From Treponema sp. (lineage in GTDB: Bacteria > Spirochaetota > Spirochaetia > Treponematales > Treponemataceae), in assembly GCA_024691105.1 (NCBI GenBank), contig JAILNY010000163.1, positions 1 through 52,799 of the forward strand: a stretch of 52,799 bases of DNA, in the 5' to 3' direction. The notes under the pieces were generated by a model. It had not been told where the DNA came from. It searched no databases and saw only the letters and a list, made by a program, of their open reading frames with translations. Both the position numbers and the translations under genes were made by a program. This document shows positions 40,930 to 48,367 of the stretch, piece by piece. The stretch's first letter is position 1. Each line of letters starts with the position of its first letter.

Positions 40930-42615
40930 ATGAGTAATAGTGATATCGATCCATCAATCGCGGCGCTTCTTGGAGATATGCCGTCTAGCCCTTCTGACGG
41001 ACAGGCAGGAGGAATGTCGCTCGACTTTGAAAAAATGGTCATGAACGGTGAAAGCGATAACAGACCAAAAAAAACAAACAGTTTTGTTCCTGAAGTTGAC
41101 TTAAGTATAAAAGAGTTCAAAGAAGTTACACACATTTTTAATGACACTCCTGCTTCCTGGTTTGACAGCCCGACATACTATAAGACTGCAATTGCGGGCG
41201 AAGGTTCAAATTCACAGCGCCTTCATGCAGTTCTTTCTAAATACCTGACTTGTAAAGACGTTAAAGACCGAATGGTTTACCGCCAGCAGGTTATTATGGC
41301 TTACTGGGAATTTATTCATTCCCTTGCGCCAAAAATGGCAGACAAAAATCTTGATATAACAAAGCGCATGCTCATGCGTTTTGCCGTTCTGCTTCCTTCG
41401 CTTTTTAAGCCGGAACAGAAAGAGCTTTTTGCAAAATCAATTCTTGATAACGAAACAAACGAACCTGTTTTTTATCTTGATGAATGGTTCCGCGGAATTG
41501 CAACCGGTTTAATCAAATGTTCTACAACTGACGAAGTCCGACAGCCACGCAAAGCCGGCTCCCCGGAAGAAGCTGCTCAGCAGGAACAGCAGCGCTTGAT
41601 GCAACTTCAGTCAAAAAATTCCGGCAAGCTCCAGAATGCCGAAGCCATGCTCAATGTAAAAGAAAGCGAGCGCGCAATGCTTGAAGCAGAGTTAAAGTCG
41701 CGCATCGATAATATCTGCGAGCATCTTCCGGTTCCAGGCTGTGACCCTCACAAAGAAGGCTACAACGATAACCAGAAAAAGCTCTTTTCTGATATTACAA
41801 ATTACCTTCATCAGCTTTCTAAAAACGACAAGGAGCTTACAAAAGCCCTCAACGAATACAAAGATGCAATGGAACTTTACAATTCTGTTACAGACAAAAT
41901 TGCGCAGGGTCCTGATGTAACTTCTGTAAACACCGGCGACATCGACACTGAATACGAAACAGTTCGCCAGATGGCAAAAATGACTTGTGGTCGTCAGGGT
42001 AACCAGTTTCCGATTTTTACACGTGAGTTCTATCATTGTCTTCCGCAGGGAACAGGCTTTAGAGAGAATGTCGTTAACATCTTAAAGTGGGTTGAATCAA
42101 TTGACCCGGGTGCATTCTGTCGTATTCATAAGAACATGCCAAACAGAATTGTTCCGTTTGTAATTCTTATTCCGACTTACGGCGACTCTGGATTCTGCTG
42201 GGAACCGTTTGACCGCTACAATCGTGTAACAAGCCGTGGTCGTATTGTTGTTCCAATGTATCCGCGCGATCTTAAGATTGCAATTTTGACAGCCGTTGCC
42301 GATTTGCGCTGGCAGGTTGCAAAGGAAAAGGCTTCTTACTACTGGATGGAAGAAGGTCTTACCGGTCAGTATTATGAATGGATCGATAAGCAAAAGCTCA
42401 AGGGCGACTTAAAGCAGTATTTTATTCAGGACTATGTTCTCTGGATGACAAAAGAGTCAGAAGGTGTTCAGCGGCTTGATAAAGAAGTACGTGGTATTTT
42501 CTGGCGCAACATGCCGTTCCCACAGAGCTTAAAAGATGAACTTAAAACACGAAGTCTTGTATATGATGAATTATGCAAGAAAGACCGCAACCGCGAAATG
42601 TCGGACGGTTACTGA
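40930..42615 (+). CDS. Hypothetical protein of 561 residues, unrecognised
   Basis: The start ATG 40930 is nine bases after TTGGAG. The cytosolic-looking protein has no signal peptide or membrane helix. The N-terminal 40 residues are low-complexity (PSIAALLGDMPSSPSDGQAG), and residues about 215-330 are strongly helical with coiled-coil character (AAQQEQQRLMQLQSKNSGKL and MLNVKESERAMLEAELKSRI). The C-terminal part is globular, with GTGFRENVVNILKWVESIDP, RIVPFVILIPTYGDSGFCWE and RIVVPMYPRDLKIAILTAVA. I do not recognise the family. It is monocistronic, with its own strong promoter and terminator, which suggests a substantial expression level. Function unknown. Confidence 0.85.
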   Translation: MSNSDIDPSIAALLGDMPSSPSDGQAGGMSLDFEKMVMNGESDNRPKKTNSFVPEVDLSIKEFKEVTHIFNDTPASWFDSPTYYKTAIAGEGSNSQRLHAVLSKYLTCKDVKDRMVYRQQVIMAYWEFIHSLAPKMADKNLDITKRMLMRFAVLLPSLFKPEQKELFAKSILDNETNEPVFYLDEWFRGIATGLIKCSTTDEVRQPRKAGSPEEAAQQEQQRLMQLQSKNSGKLQNAEAMLNVKESERAMLEAELKSRIDNICEHLPVPGCDPHKEGYNDNQKKLFSDITNYLHQLSKNDKELTKALNEYKDAMELYNSVTDKIAQGPDVTSVNTGDIDTEYETVRQMAKMTCGRQGNQFPIFTREFYHCLPQGTGFRENVVNILKWVESIDPGAFCRIHKNMPNRIVPFVILIPTYGDSGFCWEPFDRYNRVTSRGRIVVPMYPRDLKIAILTAVADLRWQVAKEKASYYWMEEGLTGQYYEWIDKQKLKGDLKQYFIQDYVLWMTKESEGVQRLDKEVRGIFWRNMPFPQSLKDELKTRSLVYDELCKKDRNREMSDGY

Positions 42616-42616
42616 T

Positions 42617-42650
42617 AAAAAAAAGCGACCTTGAATGGTCGCTTTTTTTT
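42617..42650. terminator. Bidirectional terminator between convergent genes
   Basis: A8-GCGACC (42617-42630), 6-base loop TTGAAT, GGTCGC-T8 (42637-42650): a perfect 14-bp stem with T runs on either strand, between the unknown gene and the LPP20 lipoprotein gene. Confidence 0.92.
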
Positions 42651-42674
42651 GCAATCCGCAATTTATGCGATTGA

Positions 42675-43250
42675 CTATTCTTCGTCAAAGTATTTCTTAA
42701 ACGCTGCAAGCGCTTTAGCTTCTGTCAAAACTGTTTTTGAATCCTGTGTAAAATTAGTAACTGCTTCTGTTACTTCCGGTAATACAGCTGTATATGGAAC
42801 AAACATCAGTACAAAATATGTACCGTCGGATGCCTTCCACATATCAACCTGTTTTGAACCTTTAAGAATATTTGCAGTTCTAACTTCTACAGCTTCTTCA
42901 AGATATGTAAGAACATCTTTGCTTGAACCTGCATCACTTGTATAAGAACGCATTACTGATCTTGTAGAAGCAGCAATTGTTCTGCTAAGTTCTGCACGAG
43001 CGTTAAGACGTGCAAGTTTGATAGAATTCTGATCATTTGACATCTTTCCGCTTCCGACAGCGTAAATACCCTGATCATCTTCGCGACCTGTTAAAACCCA
43101 TGCCGGACGCTCAACTCCATCAGCACCAACAACCGAAGTCTTTGCTGCAGCCTGCTGAGCAGCTGACGGTTCTTGATTGTCTGTTGATGCACAGCCTGTA
43201 ATAAACATCGCAGCAACAACAGCAACTGCTACAAAAAACGATTTTTTCAT
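42675..43250 (-). CDS. LPP20-family lipoprotein
   Basis: The 191-residue protein has a lipoprotein signal (MKKSFFVAVAVVAAMFITGCAS) and an LPP20-like domain: VERPAWVLTGREDDQGIYAV, GSGKMSNDQNSIKLARLNAR, AELSRTIAASTRSVMRSY. These envelope lipoproteins have no settled molecular function. GGAGAAATAAA precedes ATG. A promoter with TTGACC-N17-TATAAT lies inside the end of the chemoreceptor gene, and a hairpin is in the leader, so it is transcribed separately. A second LPP20-like protein is encoded at 45435-46490. Confidence 0.88.
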   Translation of the reverse strand: MKKSFFVAVAVVAAMFITGCASTDNQEPSAAQQAAAKTSVVGADGVERPAWVLTGREDDQGIYAVGSGKMSNDQNSIKLARLNARAELSRTIAASTRSVMRSYTSDAGSSKDVLTYLEEAVEVRTANILKGSKQVDMWKASDGTYFVLMFVPYTAVLPEVTEAVTNFTQDSKTVLTEAKALAAFKKYFDEE

Positions 43251-43268
43251 TTTATTTCTCCTCTTTTT

Positions 43269-43288
43269 GCTGCCATATTTCAGGCAGC
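43269..43288 (-). promoter_or_regulatory. Leader hairpin of the LPP20 lipoprotein mRNA
   Basis: GCTGCC/GGCAGC (6 bp, 8-base loop), between the chemoreceptor stop and the lipoprotein start. It lacks a T run, so it looks like a 5' stem in the leader rather than a terminator. Confidence 0.45.
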
Positions 43289-43315
43289 CGCAAACTAACG
43301 TCTGCGTATATTAAA

Positions 43316-43344
43316 ATTATAACCCTAGACTTTAAACAGGTCAA
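43316..43344 (-). promoter_or_regulatory. Promoter of the LPP20 lipoprotein gene, inside the chemoreceptor gene end
   Basis: Minus strand: TTGACC (43344-43339), 17-bp spacer containing TCTAGGG, TATAAT (43321-43316). The -35 is within the last codons of the chemoreceptor gene. The sequence TCTAGGG..GGTTATAAT recurs before the LpoB-like gene at 47138-47160. Confidence 0.72.
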
Positions 43345-45424
43345 TTTCTGAACCAATCTGTTTAATATTCTCGGCTACCTGTCCAGAAATCACAGTAAGA
43401 GCCGCACCAGTCTCGTTAATACGACGAGCACCAGTATCCATTTCTGAGATACTGTCCTTCATCGTATCCGTTGCATTCTGGAGCTTCTGCACTTCTGCAA
43501 GAATCTGCTTATTTCCTTCTGTCATTTCATTAGATGCCGCATGAACTTCTGCAGTAGAATTGTTCATCGACTGGAGCGCATCGATAATCTGTTTAGAACC
43601 AATTTGCTGCTCTTCCATAGCGCCCTTAATCTGTTCAACAATCTGGCTTGTCTCAGAGATACTTTCAGAAATTGCAGAGAACGCTTTGTTTGTAGCCTCA
43701 GAGGCTTCTACAATATTTTCAATTGTCTCCTGAATCTTCTGAAGTTCATTACCGATTGTCTTTGACTGATCCGTAGAAGTTTCAGAAAGCTTTCTGATTT
43801 CATCGGCAACAACCGCAAATCCCTTACCAGCATCTCCTGCATGAGCAGCTTCGATTGCTGCGTTCATTGCAAGAAGGTTTGTCTGTTCTGCAATAGCAGA
43901 TATTGCACTGTTGGCATCCTGCAGCATCTTTGACTGTTCTTCAATACGCATGATTTTCTCATTTGCGTTATTCTGTGTTGTAACACCTTCGTTAGAATGC
44001 TCTTTAAGAACAGTAAACGAGCTGATCATTTTTCCGACAGATGTATTTACCGAGTTAATATTTCCAATCATCTGTTCAACAGCAGCAGATGCCTGAGTTA
44101 CACATGCTGCCTGAGACTCAATCATATTTTCAAGTGAACCTATGTTGGCACTAATTTCGTTAACAGCGCCTGCAGTTTCTTGAACAGAGTTTGCCTGATT
44201 TACAATCTGCATATTAACACTTTCGATATTAGAAATAATTTCTGTAATCGATGCAGATGCATCCTGAGTACTTGCCTGTAAATCTGAGTCAACAGTAACA
44301 AGACTTGTCTTAGAGTTCTGCAGATTAGTTACAATATCATGAAGCTTTGCAATAAACGCATTAAAGCCTTCTACAACATCACCAATTTCATCGTTTGACG
44401 CATTCGGAAGGCGCTGTGTTAAATCTGCATTTCCACTTGCAATCGTAGCTATAGAATTCTTTACTGCTCTTAAAGGTTTAATTAAATAACTTACTAAGAG
44501 CGAAACAACAATTATTGATATGATAACTATTATAGTACTAACAATTCCAATAATTATCTGATTTTTTCTGATAAATTCAAAATATATATCATAAGGTCCG
44601 ACTGCAAAAACAGTCCAGGTTGTATCAGGAACTTTTTTATATGCTGCAATAAGGTGAACATGAATATTAGGATCCACAAAATCAGCAATATCTTCGCGGC
44701 CAGCAAAGATTTCCTGTAAGATTTTTCCAAGTCCCTGAGTCTGATCAAGATCCTGCTGCTGAGAATTTTCATCTACGTTTTCGTTTACATTTGCAATCGT
44801 TACACCATCAACATAGTTAATTACAGACGGATGCATTCCTCCACCCATATCTATATTTTGAATCACTTCTGTCATTGCATTGCCTTTTATAAGCATTACA
44901 ATCGCACCGATTATCTTATTATTTTTGTTATAAACCGGAACACTGTACTGCTGGAGAACTCCATTTACAACCGGGCTGAATGTCGGATTAGAAACATAAT
45001 CTTTTCCGGCCATTGCTTCAGTAAAATAAATACGAGTCTTCATATTTATAAAACGGCCGTCTGCAGTAATTGCATTTCCATCTGCATCATAAAAAGCTAC
45101 GTTTTCATAATTTCCGCCCAGGCTCTTTAATACAGAAGTAAGCTCTCTCTGTTTTTCTGCAAGCGGAACACTTTCGTCCTTTATCATCGCAAGACCTGCA
45201 AGAAAGTGCAGCGATGTAAAGTTCTTTACGTTAATCGCTTCTATTTCGTTTACTACATCAGAACAAATAGAATCAATGCGGCTGTAAACGCTTTTTTTCA
45301 TCTCTGTAATTGTAGTTGTATAACTTATTGAACCTACGACTAAAACAGAAGTAAGCAATACAGTCAAAAACATTGCAAGAAGCTTTACTGTAAGTGAAAT
45401 ACGTATTTTCTTTTTACTTCCCAT
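43325..45424 (-). CDS. Methyl-accepting chemotaxis protein with periplasmic Cache domain
   Basis: The 699-residue receptor has TM1 near residues 12-33, a Cache-type sensor of about 250 residues (GGNYENVAFYDADGNAITAD, YFTEAMAGKDYVSNPTF), TM2 near 286-312 and a HAMP domain. A long coiled-coil signalling region carries the hairpin tip (EQTNLLAMNAAIEAAHAGDA, GKGFAVVADEIRKLSE). It relays attractant or repellent binding to CheA. There is no CheR-binding pentapeptide at the C-terminus. GGAG precedes ATG, and the LPP20-like gene ends 10 bases upstream. The ligand is unknown. Confidence 0.96.
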   Translation of the reverse strand: MGSKKKIRISLTVKLLAMFLTVLLTSVLVVGSISYTTTITEMKKSVYSRIDSICSDVVNEIEAINVKNFTSLHFLAGLAMIKDESVPLAEKQRELTSVLKSLGGNYENVAFYDADGNAITADGRFINMKTRIYFTEAMAGKDYVSNPTFSPVVNGVLQQYSVPVYNKNNKIIGAIVMLIKGNAMTEVIQNIDMGGGMHPSVINYVDGVTIANVNENVDENSQQQDLDQTQGLGKILQEIFAGREDIADFVDPNIHVHLIAAYKKVPDTTWTVFAVGPYDIYFEFIRKNQIIIGIVSTIIVIISIIVVSLLVSYLIKPLRAVKNSIATIASGNADLTQRLPNASNDEIGDVVEGFNAFIAKLHDIVTNLQNSKTSLVTVDSDLQASTQDASASITEIISNIESVNMQIVNQANSVQETAGAVNEISANIGSLENMIESQAACVTQASAAVEQMIGNINSVNTSVGKMISSFTVLKEHSNEGVTTQNNANEKIMRIEEQSKMLQDANSAISAIAEQTNLLAMNAAIEAAHAGDAGKGFAVVADEIRKLSETSTDQSKTIGNELQKIQETIENIVEASEATNKAFSAISESISETSQIVEQIKGAMEEQQIGSKQIIDALQSMNNSTAEVHAASNEMTEGNKQILAEVQKLQNATDTMKDSISEMDTGARRINETGAALTVISGQVAENIKQIGSEIDLFKV

Positions 45425-45434
45425 ACTTTTTCTC

Positions 45435-46490
45435 CTATTTTTTTACTTCCATGTTTTCATATATGTGCTCATAGTACTTTTTTTCTATTTCTGCACAAAT
45501 AGAATTATATGCTTTATTTTTAGCACCCTGCTCATTTAAGTGACCAGCGCGCCCATAAGTTGAATATGAATCGACAACGTTTTTTGTTTTTAAATCTTTA
45601 AGCTCTACTGTAAGAACATAATTATAGTAAAAATGCTTTTCATCCGGAGACTCTAGTTTTTCTAGATTTATCTTTGCATTAACAACATACTGGCAGTTTT
45701 CGCTCTCGCCAGAAAGGACTCCAAATTTTGAAAAACATTTTTCAAAAGAATTTTTTACTATGTTTTTATTATCGCCTTCTACTTGAATTTTTATAATAAC
45801 CGACTTTTTGATTTTATCTGCTTCGGCACTTAATTTTACAAAGCTTCCATAAGAAACTTCAACGTCCTCTTCAAACGGCGGATTAAGCACTTCAATAATC
45901 GAAGCATAATATTCGTTTTCAAGTCCGAGCTTTACCGCACGTTCAGCATAAATACAGGAGTGCATTTTTCCAAGACTCTTGTTTGCAAACTGCATATATT
46001 CAGAAATGGCTTTGTCATTTTTCTTAATCAGTCCGGCGTAATACTCAAAAACATCCTGCCGACTCAAAACCGCAAGCGCATAAACCTTTGAATCTGACGT
46101 GTAATATTTTTCTTCAATGCGTAAACCAGAAATCGCTTTAATCTCAGACGATGTATTTATTTCTGACACAACAACAGAATAATCCGAAGCATTATCTGCA
46201 TAAGAATTGACTCTTTCTATTGTATTAATCTGCTGCCTCAATACCTGAATCAAATCTGACTTTGCATCACTTTCGGCAGCATTATCATCAGCGCCGTACC
46301 CGACACCAACAAGATAAAGTTTACTGTTATATTTTGCATTTGGATTTGTAATCCACTCCGGCGCTTTTTTTAAGTCAGCTTTTTGTTTTGAATTCTTCGA
46401 GCCTGCAGCACCCGAAATTTTTGCAGGAGTCATTGCAAAAATCATTGATGATAAAAATAAAATAAAAATTCCACATGATTTTTTTTTCAT
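45435..46490 (-). CDS. Exported LPP20-like protein
   Basis: The 351-residue protein has a signal peptide (KKKSCGIFILFLSSMIFA). An LPP20-type region follows: KKAPEWITNPNAKYNSKLYL, VGVGYGADDNAAESDAKSDL, IQVLRQQINTIERVNSY. About 170 residues of C-terminal extension include ENCQYVVNAKINLEKLESPD and a VDSYSTYGRAGH segment resembling LpoB-like beta structure. ATG 46490 is chosen because GGAG lies 8 bases upstream; ATG 46505 is possible. It follows the LpoB-like gene by 24 bases and precedes a chemoreceptor. Function unknown, presumably periplasmic. Confidence 0.82.
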   Translation of the reverse strand: MKKKSCGIFILFLSSMIFAMTPAKISGAAGSKNSKQKADLKKAPEWITNPNAKYNSKLYLVGVGYGADDNAAESDAKSDLIQVLRQQINTIERVNSYADNASDYSVVVSEINTSSEIKAISGLRIEEKYYTSDSKVYALAVLSRQDVFEYYAGLIKKNDKAISEYMQFANKSLGKMHSCIYAERAVKLGLENEYYASIIEVLNPPFEEDVEVSYGSFVKLSAEADKIKKSVIIKIQVEGDNKNIVKNSFEKCFSKFGVLSGESENCQYVVNAKINLEKLESPDEKHFYYNYVLTVELKDLKTKNVVDSYSTYGRAGHLNEQGAKNKAYNSICAEIEKKYYEHIYENMEVKK

Positions 46491-46514
46491 AATAAATCTC
46501 CGCACCTGTAAAAA

Positions 46515-47129
46515 TTACAAGCGAGCACCCGCGCGTTTAATTATTTTTTTGATTGAAGAATTTTCACCAAGCCAGATTTTTTCGTTTGTTTCAATATTTA
46601 CTAATTCAGCAGAAATAAAATAAGTCCGTGTTGTTGTCCTTCCATCTGAATCAACAATCGTTTTTACATCGCCCTGTAAAATAAAATCTGCGCCCGTTTC
46701 GTTACCGATATTTTTTGCAGTATCCAGGCTTGCGTTCACAAGCTGGTCATCACGTTCATCACGGATTTCTTTTCTTGCATCTGCGCTGGCAACCGTTATT
46801 ACCTTTCCGGTATTGATAAGACTTATTTCCAGTTTTTTAGAAATGATTGTCGTATCAATATGCTCATCACTTTTATTACGGAACGTTCCGACAATGACAA
46901 CAGGCTTTTTACCGTTTTCTTTTATGTAATTAGAATACCATCGCGCTTCTGTAAGCTGCTCTATAAGACTGTTAGAAACAATGCGAACATCAGTATCATT
47001 CCAAAAACCGCTTAAATCTGTTCTTGTATCGGCATCTACACGTTCAACATTTGTCGAGCTGCAACCAGTTACGAATAATACTAAAAAAAATACTTTAAAA
47101 AATTGGCTTAAAACTCTCATTTTTTTCAT
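46515..47129 (-). CDS. LpoB-like lipoprotein (penicillin-binding protein activator family)
   Basis: The 204-residue protein has a lipoprotein signal with Cys23 (FLVLFVTGCSS). The LpoB/COG3417 fold follows: RTDLSGFWNDTDVRIVSNSL, ENGKKPVVIVGTFRNKSDEH, and GADFILQGDVKTIVDSDGRT, ending LVNIETNEKIWLGENSSIKK. In Escherichia coli LpoB activates the peptidoglycan synthase PBP1B; whether that holds in spirochaetes is not shown. It is the first gene of an operon with the LPP20-like protein and the chemoreceptor. A TATAAT lies 8 bases before ATG 47129; ATG 47120 is an alternative with GGA upstream. Confidence 0.88.
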   Translation of the reverse strand: MKKMRVLSQFFKVFFLVLFVTGCSSTNVERVDADTRTDLSGFWNDTDVRIVSNSLIEQLTEARWYSNYIKENGKKPVVIVGTFRNKSDEHIDTTIISKKLEISLINTGKVITVASADARKEIRDERDDQLVNASLDTAKNIGNETGADFILQGDVKTIVDSDGRTTTRTYFISAELVNIETNEKIWLGENSSIKKIIKRAGARL

Positions 47130-47137
47130 CCAGTTTA

Positions 47138-47164
47138 ATTATAACCCTTTATCCCTAGATTCAA
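47138..47164 (-). promoter_or_regulatory. Promoter of the LpoB-like gene
   Basis: Minus strand: TATAAT (47143-47138), 8 bases before ATG. The -35 is weak (TTGAAT at 15 bp or TGTTGA at 17 bp). The spacer has TCTAGGG and GGGT as at the LPP20 promoter. Confidence 0.5.
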
Positions 47165-47176
47165 CAAGGGCAAAAA

Positions 47177-47650
47177 TCATACATCGACAATTGCCACCAT
47201 TTTCCATGCCGCAGAAAGACGCTCATCAATCAATTTAATAAGTGCACTCATTTTTCCGTCCGGGTTGTCAGATTTGGCAGATTTATCTGATTTGTCAGAT
47301 TTTTCATTCTGAATTTTTTCTGCCATAAGGCATCCGTAGATTGCAAAAACTTCTGTCAAAAATTTTCCTGCAAGTCCCGGAAGCTTTAACTTTGAACTTA
47401 TCACAAGCTTTGACAGATACTGCAAAAAAACAAGCACGCCGCTTTTAAAAAGTCCGTCAAAAAGCGCTCCCTCTGTAATACCAAAGTCGGCAATTTTAAA
47501 AAGCACTTTTCCTTCTGGTGTAATTAAAGCAAATATCGTAACTGTCAATACAAGTATAACTACAGGAATAATTCTGGTCTTTCTTTTTAAAACAAAACAG
47601 AGCGCTATCAGAATAAAATTTATTATCCACAAAATTATACACGATTTCAT
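47177..47650 (-). CDS. Small membrane protein paired with a Gx-transporter-like gene, unrecognised
   Basis: The 157-residue protein starts MKSCIILWIINFILIALCFV at ATG 47650, overlapping the previous stop as ATGA. It has two N-terminal membrane helices, a segment ITEGALFDGLFKSGVLVFLQ followed by YLSKLVISSKLKLPGLAG that is weakly like the core of ECF T components, and a C-terminal tail with repeated SDKSDKSAKSD. I do not recognise the family with confidence. Tight coupling to the upstream gene suggests the two products work together. Confidence 0.72.
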   Translation of the reverse strand: MKSCIILWIINFILIALCFVLKRKTRIIPVVILVLTVTIFALITPEGKVLFKIADFGITEGALFDGLFKSGVLVFLQYLSKLVISSKLKLPGLAGKFLTEVFAIYGCLMAEKIQNEKSDKSDKSAKSDNPDGKMSALIKLIDERLSAAWKMVAIVDV

Positions 47651-48189
47651 ACGCGCTCCTCTTTTGTCACTTGTTTTAACCACAAAGAATTCCTTACAAA
47701 ATATTCAGTAAAAATTCCAAGCAGTAAACCTGTTATAAAACTTGACGCAAGCATAAAAGGCGCAACAAATTCAATATTATTCCTGAATATCAATAAATAC
47801 GAAACTCCAATCTGAGAAAGGCAATTACACAAACTTCCGGCAAGAGAAATTCCGACAAAAGAAATTTTTTTGCCTGCATCACTTTCAGACTCACAACTTC
47901 GTCTGTACAACACGCGGTACAAAAAAAGCATCACAAGCCCCGAGCTGACCGAACCCGCAAGAGAAAACAAAATCGCATAAGAAAGCAGCGTCCCGCTGAT
48001 TAAATTCTGCACAAACACTTTTAGAAAAATCAAAACAACAGACTGAGTCGGAGACAAAATAAAAAAACTCAGCATCACAGGAACATTAGAAAGTCCCAGT
48101 CTAAAAAACGGAACAGGTTTTGGAATTGCAAATTCAATTGCAGAAAAAAAGAGACATAACGCGGTAAAAAATGCAAGCTTTTTATTCAT
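47647..48189 (-). CDS. Gx transporter family membrane protein (heptaprenyl diphosphate synthase component I-like)
   Basis: The 180-residue protein has about five to six membrane helices. The family pattern is KLAFFTALCLFFSAIEFAIP, FFRLGLSNVPVMLSFFILSP, FLKVFVQNLISGTLLSYAIL, and GSLCNCLSQIGVSYLLIF. PF07456 proteins were named after a prenyl synthase subunit but look like substrate-binding membrane components; the cargo is unknown. ATG 48189 matches the family start and lies seven bases after a TATAAT, so translation is probably leaderless. It overlaps the next gene by 4 bases. Confidence 0.82.
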   Translation of the reverse strand: MNKKLAFFTALCLFFSAIEFAIPKPVPFFRLGLSNVPVMLSFFILSPTQSVVLIFLKVFVQNLISGTLLSYAILFSLAGSVSSGLVMLFLYRVLYRRSCESESDAGKKISFVGISLAGSLCNCLSQIGVSYLLIFRNNIEFVAPFMLASSFITGLLLGIFTEYFVRNSLWLKQVTKEERV

Positions 48190-48196
48190 GTAAATT

Positions 48197-48202
48197 ATTA
48201 TA
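48197..48202 (-). promoter_or_regulatory. -10 element of the Gx-transporter-like gene, leaderless type
   Basis: TATAAT on the minus strand (48202-48197), 7 bases before ATG 48189. No convincing -35 is visible at 16-18 bp. Confidence 0.5.
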
Positions 48203-48246
48203 ACATATTCACAAAGTGCACGCACTATTAGTTTTAAAAGACTCGA

Positions 48247-48322
48247 GAGGATTTTGATTTGAGCCGAGAATTTTGATTTGAGCCGAGGATTTTGATTTGA
48301 GCCGAGAATTTTGATTTGAGTC
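48247..48322 (+). repeat. Four tandem 19-bp repeats upstream of trkA
   Basis: Four head-to-tail units GAGRATTTTGATTTGAGYC at 48247-48265, 48266-48284, 48285-48303 and 48304-48322. The fourth base alternates G, A, G, A, so the array is a duplicated 38-bp dimer; the last unit ends GTC instead of GCC. It lies 9 bases upstream of the trkA -35. Confidence 0.92.
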
Positions 48323-48331
48323 GCGCACTAA

Positions 48332-48360
48332 TTGACAGAAAAAAAGTCGTATGTTCTAAT
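48332..48360 (+). promoter_or_regulatory. trkA promoter, leaderless type
   Basis: TTGACA (48332-48337), 17-bp spacer, TCTAAT (48355-48360), 7 bases to ATG 48368. Perfect -35, 5 of 6 at -10, and no ribosome binding site. Confidence 0.78.
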
Positions 48361-48367
48361 TATTAGT

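Noticed and set aside
48247..48322. CRISPR array
   Set aside because: The four units are contiguous without spacers and no cas gene is nearby; this is a plain tandem repeat.
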